Assembly (NCBI GenBank): GCA_033439295.1
Contig: JAVTLE010000011.1
Span: 930,082 to 994,081 of the forward strand
DNA from: Deuterostichococcus epilithicus
Lineage: Eukaryota; Chlorophyta; Trebouxiophyceae; Prasiolales; Stichococcaceae
Length of the DNA stretch: 64,000 nt
Direction: 5' to 3'
The stretch's first letter is position 1, and the number at the start of each line of letters is the position of its first letter. Shown here piece by piece: positions 21,901-32,600 of the stretch. The translations under genes were made by a program, and so were the position numbers. The notes under the pieces were generated by a model, which was given only the letters and a program-made list of their open reading frames with translations, had not been told where the DNA came from and searched no databases.

Positions 21901-24900
21901 GTTTGCACTAAACAGCAACCCGGCATCTGGTTGTTCCATGTGCGCAGCTCCAATGAACAGTCTGTGTCGAACTTGGGTGCGATATACATGCATCGCACTC
22001 GCCACAGAGCGCACGCCCCTTGCGGGGCAGGGAGCAGAGTGGGGACAGAGGAGGGCGACGGCATCGCCTGGCGATGCTGCGGCTTGCATCCGGCCCTGCC
22101 AGACACGTCCTCAGTTCCAATGTTGTCGACGACATCCGTATCACCCCCATGCTGCAGCGACTGATGGAGCTCAAGTACGCGCGCGCTGCGGCAGCAGCGG
22201 GCGAGGCGGTGGGCGTGCTCGCGGCGCAGTCTGTGGGCGAGCCGTCGACGCAGATGACGCTCAACACGTTCCACATGGCCGGCCGTGGCGAGGCCAACGT
22301 CACGCTCGGCATTCCCCGTCTGCGGTATGCCGCGTGAAGCGAAAAGGTCATGCTGTCCGTGTCCTGCGATCGTCGCGCGGGTGATGCCGGTCTCACACTC
22401 AGCATCCCGCGTCTGCGGTGCGCAGCAGGCCTGCTGTCCCTGGCCCGTGACCGCAGGCGTGTGATGGCGATGGCGATGGCGATAGCGATACGCATCCCCC
22501 GCTTGCATTGCACACAAGGCCTCGCCTGCGAGGCAATCTCTGTCGCAATCGCATTGACCCTTGCCTGTGTCGCATGGCTTGTCGTGGTGTGCTGCCACTC
22601 AATGGAACAAGGCGCTGGGAGACAGATTTCGGCTTGGACGACCTGGTGGCACATGATCCATGGCACAAGAGCCTCCGGCAGTATTTCATATCAAGTCCTT
22701 CTGATGCCACGGTGCCTTCGCTGATGCACAACGAGTCCCCGAGCCTGTTCGACTGTGTCTTGCTCGCACGACAGGGAGCTGCTCATGACGGCGGCAATGT
22801 CCATCAAGACGCCCGTCATGACTCTGCCGCTGCTGCCACCGCTGCCGCCGCCGGAGCGGCGCTCCCCGCTGGACGGCCTGAGCAAGCAGGACAGGGGCGC
22901 CGCGGTACAGAACCGCCTGCGCCGCCTCAGTTTCGCCGAGATCCTCCACAGTGAGCGGCACCACTATGTTCCAGGCATTGATGTTGCCCCACTGCGCTCT
23001 TGGCAAGCTTGCTGCGGCCTGGCAGCTTGCCGGCGTGTCGATCACATTGCGCGCTGCCAGGCACTGGCAGCGTGGGCCGGCAGCGCCGATGCCACGCGCG
23101 CCTGCCTGCTCGACTGTCTAGCCTGCCCTGCTGCTCAGCCTTCTAAACATGGAAGTTCCTGCTCACCCGCAGCCCCTCCCTCCTTCCTGTGCAGGCATCT
23201 CGGTGCAGGAGGTCATCCGGACGCGCGTCGCCGGCGCGCCGGCGGCGCAGCGGCAGTACATCGTTGAGGCGGGCGTCCACCCTGTAGCGGCCTACCCTGC
23301 GGAGGCGCAGCTGGACTTCCCCCTCATCGAGGCCTCCTTCACCAGCGGCTTCGTGCCGCGCCTGCGGGTGCGCATTCATTCTGTTAATCTCATTTTCGCC
23401 CTTCCGACTTTGAGAGGTGGCTCCGCCGAGAGAAAGGGGAAGACCGGCCAGGGGGGAGGTGCAGCTCGCTGGTCGGGGCTGCACCCCTCACCAGCGGCCC
23501 CGGGGCCCCTGTAAGCCCTCGCTTCTGCAATTCGTGGTATTATGTGGTACAGACACGCCCCTCAGCCGATGTCTGCCCGCTGTCTGCCCGCTGTCTGCCC
23601 GCTGTCGCAAATCCCCACACGTCCATCGAATGTGCAAGCCGCAACACGAGCGGACCACTGCAGCAGTGTCCCCCATGCAAATTTCTTCGTCAGTGCTGCT
23701 CTGACTGGCTGCCTGTGCCCGGGTGCAGGCGACGGTGCGCCAGGCGATGAAGAAAGCGCAGGCGGCGGCGGCCGTTGAGGTGGTGCAGGTATCGGGACTG
23801 GGCGGTGAGGAGGGCGCCGCGGGTGGCGGCGGCGGCCAGCAGGACGAGGGAGACGTCGCCGCCAAGCGCCACTCCGACAAGGTGCGGGACACCTCTCTGG
23901 AGGGGCTTCCGAGTCGCTGATACAGAAGGCGCAGGGTCGCTTCACAGCTCAATCATACCCCTCCGAAACGCCTTCTGTCACACCACCCCCCAACACCCTG
24001 CGCTCCAGGAGGAGGAGGACGAAAATGCGGAGGCGGACCAGGACATGGAGGAGGGCAAGCTGGCGTGGGCGGGCGGCCGCCGGGAGGCCGCCACCTACGA
24101 CGCCGGCGAGGAGGAGGATGTGGCCCTGCAGCGCGCCCCCGACGCTGCCATGCTCGAGGTGGTGGGACGCCTTGGAGGATCCTCTGGATCCAGTGGGCCG
24201 AGTCGGTCCCTCGCAGCGTTGTGGCAGTGCTGACGGGGATGTCCGCTGGGGATGGGCTGGTCAGCAGCGGCATCACTACGAGCAGCCGGTGGGTTCGAGT
24301 GCAGGTCAACTCGGCACGCCTCGATGCTCAGCGCAACCATCGTCCATCGGACAGTCAGCAATGCCCCATATGGCCGCATCCCCACAAATGCCTGCATAGG
24401 TCGCTGAGCCGCTGCTGCGGCAGCCGCCGCCGCCAGCAGCTGTCGCAGGCTGGAGGGTGTTACCCTTGCGCTGCCGCACGCTCAGTCGTGTCATCGCGAT
24501 CCTCACAGACCTGCTCTCCATGTGCTCCAGGAGGCGCAGGATCGGGATGGGTCGCCGGAAGAGGAGGAACCACCCGGAGAGTCCACCTTGCCGCGCGGCT
24601 CGCCGGCGCTGGGGCAGCAGCAGCCCGGCGGCGCCAGCCCCGCCAAGGCCAGGGGCGGCAAGGGCGGCAAGGGGGCCAAGGCTGGCGCAGTGGAGACGGA
24701 CATCACCATCGACGAGGTGCTTCAGCGCTGTTGTGCACACTGCAGCTGCACCCCCTGGAGCAGGCTGCCACATGGGAGTAGTGGCATCCAAGCTCTGTTG
24801 GTTTGCAAGGTGGCAGCTGGCGCATGGCCCTTGCTTTCCTGCTGCATTTAAAAAATCATGGCATGCTTGAACAGGCGACGGGGCGGATGTCAGTGACGCT

Positions 24901-26531
24901 GGCGGTGCCGCTGGGCTCACCCAAGCTGCTGATGCTGGAGCTGGTGGAGGCCGCCGCCGCTCACACTATGGTCCGCGCCACGCCCGGTGCGCGCACTGCT
25001 TCATCTTCTCCCTCCAGAGCACGAGCCGCCTGGGCATCCATGCAGCATGCCCGGGCTTCGAGGCAGCGAGGCTCACGTGATGATGCATGGCCGGTCACTC
25101 GAGCCAAACGTTGACCATTGAGCATGGTCACGGACCTTCCACGTGGACTTGACGGCCATACTCACACGGGAACCGGGGTACTGGAAAAGCGTCGCGCCGC
25201 GTCCTGCACCTGCAGGCATCCTGAGGACGAGCATCATTGATGCGCCTGGCGGCGACAGCCCCGCGGTGGAGGCCCAGGGCATCAACTTCGCCGGCGTCTG
25301 GGACCACCAGGTGCGCTGATGACACCTGGCGAGCCTCCGACCCTGGAGCTCGAGATGCAAGAGGATCCCGTCCAGTATTTGTGGCGCGCCGCAAGGGCTT
25401 GCGTCGCGGCCGTAGTGCGTAACCCACTACAGTCATGCGGCCCCAGGGCCATGCACGTCTGCAGGCAGGCTGAGGGAGCCACCACCTCTCCGAGGCGAAT
25501 GTGAGCCGTGGATACATGGACTTCTGGGTGGCGACCTTCTTCTGGACTTCTATGTGGCGACCTTGCGCCAGCTGACGCCAGCGTCGTTGGCACCGTGTCT
25601 GCATTGCCTGCTCTCCGCGATATCACCACAACATGGTTATTGGTCCTCTCTGCGCGCAGGACCTGATCGACGTGGACCGCATCACGACCAACGACGTGGG
25701 CGCGGTGCTGCAGTCGCTGGGCGTGGAGGCGGCCCGGTCTGCGCTGCTCACGGAGATCAGCCGCGTGTTCGGCGTGTACGGCATCGGTGTGGACCAGCGG
25801 CATCTGTCCCTCATCGCAGACTTCATGACGCACCAGGTGCTGCTGGCCGTGCACGCCACTCTCGGAACCATCCAAGGGCGGATGCAGGGTCGCATGCGGA
25901 GAGTTCTCGAGCAGTGTGGCGACTTGGCCAGGAACTGCGACCGCAACACTGTCGCTTGTCGCCGTTCAAAACGCACCAGGTGCTTGCAGCTGCCAGATTG
26001 TGCTGCTAGCGGGTTAGCTAGCACAGGTTATTGACTATTCAACCCTAGTCCCGCCGCCGTGCCATGATGCTGGACCATCCGCAGACGCAGGAGGCTCGAG
26101 CATTTTCGATGGAAATTGTGGCACTGACGCCCACATATCCAGGCCGGCAATCACGCCGGCCTGATTAGATTGGCCGCTGGCACAGATCTCGTCCTCCCCT
26201 GCGGATGCTCACCCTGACAGACTTGCAAGCTGATAAGACGGGGAGCCGACCCTGAAACCGCTGGCAACCTTGGGAACAAGTGCCTCGCCTGCCGCAGGGG
26301 GGCTACCGCGCGTGCAGCCGGCTGGGCATCGACTCCAACGCCAGCCCCTTCCTCAAGATCAGCTTCGAGACGGCGACGGCGTTCCTGACAGAGGCCACGC
26401 TCCGCGGGGCGCATGACGACCTGACGTCGCCGGCGGCGCGCCTGGTGCTTGGCCGCGTCGTGGAAGCCGGCACGGGGGCTCTGGGCCTCATGCAGGCGCT
26501 GCCCGCAGACACCGCTGTGGCAGCAGCTTGA
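9918..26531 (+). CDS. NRPA1: Largest subunit of RNA polymerase I (RPA190/A190)
   Basis: This is the catalytic subunit of nucleolar Pol I. More than 30 short exons were placed, including 9918-9941, 10086-10139, 10363-10478, 10646-10738, 10939-11122, 11339-11438, 11603-11741, 12819-12908, 13501-13700, 13994-14231, 14564-14672, 14905-15089, 15371-15547, 15809-15898, 16138-16233, 16577-16762, 17225-17329, 17573-17662, 17858-17929, 18180-18317, 18847-18993, 19261-19383, 19640-19768, 19928-19998, 20331-20424 and 20808-20983. Signature parts follow in order: clamp zinc site [17 protein letters not shown], a second CTCMHC site, [34 protein letters not shown] and the magnesium site NADFDGDE (15854-15877). 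Further on are [20 protein letters not shown] (trigger-loop region) near 22230-22290 and an acidic, Lys/Gly-rich insertion near 23.7-24.7 kb. The gene ends with a C-terminal block containing [15 protein letters not shown]. The magnesium loop continues as INLHLPQ, where MNxHFPQ is usual. The introns hold a snoRNA and five exon-edge copies. Confidence 0.95.
13160..13257 (+). ncRNA. Intronic C/D-box snoRNA, copy A (host NRPA1)
   Basis: The C box GTGATGA is at 13164-13170 and the D box CTGA at 13248-13251. They are flanked by a short closing stem (GGC with GCC). The segment is about 92% identical over ~100 nt to copy B at 47289-47389 in another gene's intron, though neither is coding. The bases before the D box, GTGGGAATCTCT, can pair with GAGAUUCCCAC in 25S/28S rRNA (rRNA sequence recalled from memory). 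By the D+5 rule the A of GAGA would be 2'-O-methylated. It lies between the NRPA1 exons at 12819-12908 and 13501-13700, in the sense orientation expected for an intron-processed snoRNA. Confidence 0.8.
15147..15172 (+). repeat. Exon-edge copy (NRPA1)
   Basis: A copy of the acceptor edge of the exon at 15371. It matches 15361-15386 at 24 of 26 positions, including the CTGCAG acceptor, and lies 214 bp upstream of it. After about 26 nt the similarity stops. Confidence 0.8.
16253..16275 (+). repeat. Interstitial telomere-like repeat
   Basis: Three TAGGG-type units (TAGGGTTTAGGGCTTAGGG) lie in an NRPA1 intron. Plant-type telomeres are TTTAGGG. Shorter traces occur near 35606, 43378 and 54652. Confidence 0.6.
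16297..16335 (+). repeat. Exon-edge copy (NRPA1)
   Basis: A copy of the 3' part of the exon at 16138-16233. It matches 16195-16233 at 34 of 39 positions and still translates as [13 protein letters not shown], against [13 protein letters not shown]. The copy has lost the GT donor (GAC follows CAG), so it could not splice out as a normal internal exon. Confidence 0.85.
20234..20280 (+). repeat. Exon-edge copy (NRPA1), upstream
   Basis: It resembles the acceptor side of the exon at 20331-20424 over 47 nt (about 38 identical), including GCAG. It translates as [14 protein letters not shown], against [14 protein letters not shown] in the real exon. Confidence 0.8.
20478..20517 (+). repeat. Exon-edge copy (NRPA1), downstream
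   Basis: It resembles the donor side of the same exon (20393-20430), with the CCAG/GTGA donor retained. The exon at 20331-20424 is therefore flanked on both sides by copies of its own edges. Confidence 0.7.
21073..21117 (+). repeat. Exon-edge copy (NRPA1)
   Basis: It copies the donor edge of the exon ending at 20983: both share GGGCCTGCT and CGCGCCGCCAG, with GAGGC between them. The GT donor of the real exon has become AC in the copy. Confidence 0.75.
22389..22427 (+). repeat. Exon-edge copy (NRPA1), with a third fragment near 22489-22515
   Basis: It copies the donor edge of the exon ending near 22325 (ATTCCCCGTCTGCG/GT against ATCCCGCGTCTGCG/GT), donor included. A more decayed third version (ATCCCCCGCTTGC) follows about 95 bp later, beside a GATGGC simple repeat. 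Confidence 0.75.
23571..23603 (+). repeat. 11-bp tandem repeat, three perfect units
   Basis: The unit GTCTGCCCGCT is repeated three times without error in an NRPA1 intron. Confidence 0.9.
25517..25564 (+). repeat. 22-bp tandem duplication in an intron
   Basis: Two near-identical units (TGGACTTCTGGGTGGCGACC and TGGACTTCTATGTGGCGACC) lie 26 bp apart in an NRPA1 intron. Confidence 0.8.
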
Positions 26532-27119
26532 GGGAGAGCCATTCGAGACCCTTGCCTTCCCCACGGCTTACAGTCTCGTGCTGGGCCGAAAGCCGTAAGC
26601 CGTTCAAGCAGGTGCTGCCGCCGCCTACTATTGCGTGCAGGATTAGAATGCTAGGCGAGTCATACGGAGCTTTTTGTTTAGCCATAGCAGGACCAACAAG
26701 GAGCAGCCTGAGTCGTCACTTGAAGCAAAGGTGATTTCAGAAAGAGCGCCGCAACAAGCCAAGAGGCTGAGGTCAGAACGAGTAGGGCATCAGACTGCCA
26801 TGAGAGTTGCAGATACAACAGCTGGTGCCGAGAAACTGCGAAGCCTGCTCGTGGTTTCATGAGCGAAGTCGAGTGTCAAACAGTTTCGTTGTCGGGGTCA
26901 GTCGCTGAAAACAATGATCTGGCGACCTTTTCAAGGTTTCTCTCAAATTGGCTTACATATCGTACATTTGTTGCCATGCAGATGTTGCTCCGACATCCTT
27001 GCCAACAAAACCGATTCCTGCTGCAGTGCTGACCCACTGTCATGCCAGACATGTCACTTGTGTGCGACCTCAAGTCCGCCGCCTCGCTTCACCCTTCCCC
27101 CTGACGGCCCTCTGCCGCG
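26532..27119. other. Intergenic, convergent 3' ends
   Basis: It lies between the stop of NRPA1 (+) and the stop of the membrane protein gene (-). It should hold both 3' UTRs. I see no gene in it. Confidence 0.6.
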
Positions 27120-28566
27120 TCAGCGCCGCCACAGTAGCGCCAGCGCCTGCTCCGCCGTCTCCTCGTCGATGCTGCGGAACAGCAGCCACACCGCGACCGA
27201 GAAGCAGATGGCCAGGCCGGCCGTGTTGCGCAGCGCCTCCGTGAAGATTGCGCCGTCGCGGTCCCTGTCCACGCGTGCCCCGCTCGGCGTCCGCCAGTTC
27301 CACACGTCTTCAGGCACACCATCGTAGAGCATTACGGCAGTGTGAGCAGCATTCCAGGCGCAGCACAAGCAAGGATGAGCATCCATGTGGCGGCAGCACG
27401 GCAGACGCTCCGACACTCGGGTGCAGTGCCGTCCAGGGGCCTGGGTAAAGCATGGGCCGCGCTCACGGTGGGCAGCTGACCCTCGACCGAGATGGACGCA
27501 CCGATGTATGCAGTGTAGAAGCAGCGCCACACCGCCATGAGGCCCAACACCCCCGCTGCTGTGGTGAAAGGTTCTCCGGGACCTGTGCCGGCGGCCGGAA
27601 CCACCTCGCCGCTCAGCTTTGTACGTACAAGCACGTGCGCAAAGCATGTGGGCACACTGCTTAGACTTGAGTTGCTAGAGCTGAGCAGCAAACTCCAGCT
27701 GAGCGGTAAACTACAGCTGAGCAGCAAACAACTCCTCATGCCGGCAGGCATCCCTGGCCTCACGCACCCGAGGCCGCGAGCGGCAACGCCGATGCCCAGG
27801 CGACGCCGCCCACCAGGCTGCGGTCCTCAGCCGCAGTGACCAGCACCAGCTGCGCTGCCGCCACCGGCATGGAACAGGCCCACGTCTTGAGCACCTGCCA
27901 GGCCGCCATCTGGACGTCTGCGCACGCGCAAGCCGTGACAGAGGTTAAAGCCTGAACTAGGGGGCGGTGACAACTCCCATCGGAATCGTGCTTCGTGGGC
28001 AGCAGCCGTCCTTACCACTCTGCTGATCGGGACAGGGGAGCCGGCTGGGCTTTTGACAACCCGTGCTTTGCAGGCAGCAAGCACAGCGTGTACACGCTGC
28101 ATCGGCATCAGCCCTGGCAGGCCCGTAAGCATGCTGCGACTCCTCGCATTGCTAGAGGTGCGACGCACATTTCTTGCTGTGCACCAGGGGTGGGCTCTTA
28201 GCGACACGCACCCAGCAACACTCGGTGGCAGCTTCCACGGGTCCGGAGCATGCTAAAGCTGCGGCACATCGGGAAGAAAGGCAAGTACATTGGCTGTTGC
28301 ACCTGAGGTTGATTCTCGTCGGTAGGCACCCAGCAGCAGTGCGACGCCCACCCAGGTGCCGCACAGCGTCGCCGAAAAGCTGGCAAACTCCTCAAAGCGC
28401 ACAGGGTTGAAGCGAAGAGGCGCCAGCAAGCCCGGGAACGACGGCAGCAGCATGATGGCCGTGATCTGCGAGGAGCACACAGCACCTCTGAGGGGGAACA
28501 ACAGACAGGTCAGGCAGGGCCGAGCAGCTGCGGCGCCGTCAATGGTCGATTTTGCAGGGTTGGGCA
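27120..28566 (-). CDS. Unrecognised multi-pass membrane protein
   Basis: Four exons join in phase to one stop: 28465-28303, 27917-27768, 27582-27481 and 27307-27120. A candidate start (MPNPAKSTIDGAAAARPC) lies at 28566, in frame with the first of these, but further 5' exons up to about 28830 are possible. At least four hydrophobic segments are visible: ITAIMLLPSFPGLLAPL, CGTWVGVALLLGAY, a stretch around VLGLMAVWRCFYTAY, and TAGLAICFSVAVWLLF near the C-terminus. Between them are soluble loops such as DVWNWRTPSGARVDRDRDG. I do not recognise the family and assign no function. An organellar membrane is possible but not shown. An 18-bp triple repeat sits in the intron just upstream of the 27582 exon. 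Confidence 0.6.
27679..27732 (-). repeat. 18-bp tandem repeat, three units
   Basis: Three imperfect copies of an AGCTGAGCAGCAAACTCC unit lie in an intron of the membrane protein gene. Confidence 0.85.
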
Positions 28567-29676
28567 TGGAGAGCACGGCACAAGCGGGTGCGGTGTCTCG
28601 GGTAGAGTACAACGAGGCTGCGCACCTGCTTGTAGAAGCAGAAGCAGAGCAGACAGGTGACGTCGCCTGTCGATGCAAGAGCGCCATCGCTGAGCATTTC
28701 GCCGACATTGCCAGCCGTTGAAAAGGTTTTAGTAATGCGTCGGTCGAAGCGGAAACGGCCGTCATGCAGCATGCTGAAACTCCCACCGATCATGAGCTCT
28801 CTCTTCTGCATGTCGAATGCCTGCGGCGACACGGTAGCGCCCAGCCGCCTGCGCCGCCGTTGCCGCTGCACCTTTGCCGGCAATGTCTGGCCGCTGACCT
28901 CCGACCGATTCCAGTGGCAGCAGTGGACAGCCGCTCTGCCTCTGCAGACATCAAGTCTGTTTTCTGTAGCCTTTGCGATTGCACTGCATGACCGTGCATG
29001 CGCTGCGGGTCGCAAAAGGTGCACTGCTGAAATGCGTGTTTCGCGGGCCTGATGCTGGCACCTGACTGCACGGGGGCTGCTCAAGATCTTTGACATCGTT
29101 TGCTGACAGGCAAGCTGGGCGCGGTGTCAAAGCATGTCAGTTCGGGCCTGCGCGCGGGGGTTACCCTTTCAGGCAGCAGCAGAGTGCCCGCGGCTATTTG
29201 GCGGATCACGAAGCCATGCCTGGATGTTGAGCTGTACACACAACCACGATGAAGCTGCTTTTCCTGCAGGCCTGTCAGGGGGAATGGTGGAGCCGGAGCA
29301 GCTCCGACACCTGCACCGCAGCTGCGACACTCCCACATGCCATCTGATCAGAGCCCATTAACTGGATCCGAACCTCGGTGTTTCTTGCGTCAACCCTTCC
29401 GAACCAGCGCCACGCCGTTCCCAACTCTGGCGCGTTGGATCTCTGCAACCCGGAGTTGTACGGACAGAGACCAGGTTGCTCGTGTCCCCGTCTGGCGCAG
29501 CTTTCCCGCATTTGGTGACTCAGGAAGTTGACTTGGAGAACTGACCAGGAGGTTTTCTCGGGGACGCTGCAGAGTTGGAGTTGCGCGCAGGCTCCAGCAG
29601 TGATCGCTGAGGACTCCTTACTGAACTGCCTTCGGGGCAGCCCAAATTCGCGCAAGGCACTGGCACCTCGATCACC
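28567..29676. promoter_or_regulatory. Divergent intergenic region
   Basis: It lies between the membrane protein gene (-) and the EDR2-like gene (+). The minus-strand frame near 28815-28680 (start MQKRELMIGGSFSMLHDGRF) could be a 5' exon of the membrane protein gene. Nothing else is supported. Confidence 0.4.
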
Positions 29677-32600
29677 ATGCCGAACACGCCTCACAAGAGG
29701 CCCAGCGACCCTCCGTTGCTGGAAGGCTGGTTGCTGAGGGAAAGCACCTACATCGGCGGGGCCGTTAACAAGTGGGTGAAGTGTGTGTGCTCTTGGGGTG
29801 TTACATTGTTCTGGCATGCGACTGAGTGATTTTTGGGCGTATACGCCGTTGCTCAGATCGAATCCTGCTCGCACCTCCAGCGGCATGGAAAGTCCTAACT
29901 GATACGGAGACTCACCTGCCGCGGATATGCCCTGCTGCGCTTTCCGACTGACCTGCCAGGCGACACCTGCACGTCCGATCAAGCTAATAGAGTCGCGTGC
30001 GCTGGCGCAGGCGGTATGCGATGCTGCACTCGGCAGAGCTGATAACGCTGCGGCGAGCGGACGACTTTTCCACCGCCAAGGCCTGGCGCCTTGACGCGCG
30101 CTGCAGGGTGGACCCTCCCAACCAGAAGAGCTTCAACGTGGTCAAGCATGGGCGGGAGAAGACGCTGTGGGCGGTCATCAGCAACGATGCGGAGGCGGTG
30201 CAGCTGGTGCGCTTCCTTCATCTTCTTTCCCCTTCCGTCGTCATGCCCTAGTGCTGTCGTGTCTGCAGCTGTTTCATGTCAACTGATGCTGCGCTGGTGT
30301 GACTGTGATCTGTCCCCGCAGTTATGCCCGGCGCACTCTGCAATGAGGTTGGGCCATGCTCGGGCATCGCGCATGTAGAAAAATGAGTCTGGCAGCGGCC
30401 TGGCTCGGAGCATGTGACGACCTGTCCCTGCCGCCGTGCAGAAATACGTGACCCTGCACACCTCGCACGGGCCGGCGACGCTGGCGTTTGAGGACTCAGG
30501 CGAGGCGCAGCGCTGGTTTGGCGCCCTTCGCGACGCCGTGGGTGCCCTGAAGGAGGTGCAGAGCCTCGGCTTCACCTGTGGCAGCAGCTGCACACCAGTC
30601 TGCGGCACGAGGCTCTGCCGTACGAGGCTGTGCAGCTTACAGGCTGCTGATCCTGCAAGGCATCAGCGCAGGAACATGTGCCAAATCTCGCATTGTTGTT
30701 TCAGGCGAAGGAGAGCGAGCACGTGCCGCACCGCTCGCACGGCTCCTTCACGTCCCACCTCGCTGGGTTGGGCGGCAGCGCGCACGGCGGCGGCAGCACC
30801 TGGGGCGGCAGCACGAACGGGAGCGGCCACAGGGGCGGCGGGCACACGCCGAGCGGCGGCGTGACGCCGCGCGCCGGCGCGATGGGAACACTCCGCAGCG
30901 GTGACGTGCGATCCTTCACGGTGGGTGCCCGCAGCTGCCGCAGGGGTCGAACTTGAAGAACACAGATACCGCAGTTGCACCCCGTGCACCAGAAACTGTC
31001 CATGACCTGTGAGCGGCCGCCACATGGTGTCGGTTCCTGACTCGGCACCCACAGCATGGCAGCAGCTGACGCCCACTGCTGACAGGGCCACAGCAATTCC
31101 CCAATGGCAGTCGCAGATGGGGGACTTACGTTGCTCGCTGTCAAGCCTGCGGCGTCAGGGCACTTGCGCCTGTCTTTGCCTGCTGTCGCAGAGGCATGCG
31201 CCGCTGGGAGCGGAGGCTGACGAGCAGCCCTCCGCTGTAACCGCCTTGCAGAGTGGCTAAAGTCTGGCTTGCTGGCATGCAGCGGCACGCGCCGCCAGAG
31301 GCGGAGGCGGGCGAGGAGCCCAACCTGATTCGGAGCAGCATGTCTGCCGCGGAGTGCGAGAAGCGGCGCAAGGCGCGACAGAAGTGGCGCCCCTACACCT
31401 ATGTCAATGGCGTCTCGGTGGGTGCCTACTGCAGATCGGATTTCCGGTGCCATGCCGGCCCGCGGCCTCCTGTACATGCAGTGGACCCGCCGCCACCTGC
31501 GGGCGCCGCCACCCTCAGGTGCAGGCCGCGGCGTCGCCGGTCACTCAGCCGCCTGACAAGCCAGCAAGCGCGGGGCTCCTTGGCAGGTGCCTGTGTCAGC
31601 GGACGGAAAAGACCATCGGGGCACGGGAGGCTTGCCGCCATCGACGTGGCAGCAATCAGCTGGCAACTACAAGGGCAAACGGCGGCGCCCACGTGCTCGC
31701 AGGTGTACCTGGAGACACGCAAGCAGGACGGTGCGGCAGATGACCCCGCCATCATGACCAGCCACATCATCCGTGCGCCGCCGGCGCTGTGCGCCCAGGT
31801 ACCCGGTCACATTTTCCCTGGTCCCCATAGCAGCTTCTGGAGTGTTCCCCAGACTGCCGACCGGAGCCTGACTCGACCGCACTGCCTGGGGGCGCCAGCC
31901 TGTCGTGCCAGCCGCGCTCCGCACCCACGAAACTTGTCGACGACCCATCGGCCCACACACAGTTCCAGGCACGTATGTGACCAGTTGCGACCGTCGGGCG
32001 CTGGGCAGCCAGCGGCGTCAGCAGCTGTGCACACGCAGGGCTGTACCCGTGTTCCCCGGCTTTCACAACTTTGACGGCTCAGGCGCGGCTCGTGACACTT
32101 CTTAAAGACGTGCCTGCGTCATGTGCAGGGCATGATCACAGGCGCGCAGGGCCTTGGGGAGGACGATGGCGGCGAAAGCGTTTCCGTGCTAGAGTCCCTG
32201 GACTCGCACACCGCCGTGGTGAGTCAACCCTGCTGTGCTGTGCCCCAGGGGTCCCCACTGCTTGTGATTCCGGCAAGGTTGGATCCCGCCCTGCGCAGCG
32301 AGGGCGGAGTGTCAGACCGGTGTGGGGGACGGCAGCTGCTGCCATGTTGCGACGCGAGCGCGGCCCACAGCCCTGGCGGCGACTCGTGTGAGCGAGCTGG
32401 CGGCCCGCCAGTGGCCGGTGAACGGCTTTCCGGGGAGAGTCTCGTTTCCCGTTCTGGCAGGTGCGCGAGGCATGGCCGCCGCCGCGGTGGCTGCGGCCCT
32501 TCATCGCGACGCGGGAGCTGGTGCTCAAGCGCTCCTGGCGACGCGACGACGACGGCACCGTGGTCGTCCTGTACTCCAGCACCACGCACCACAAGTGCCG

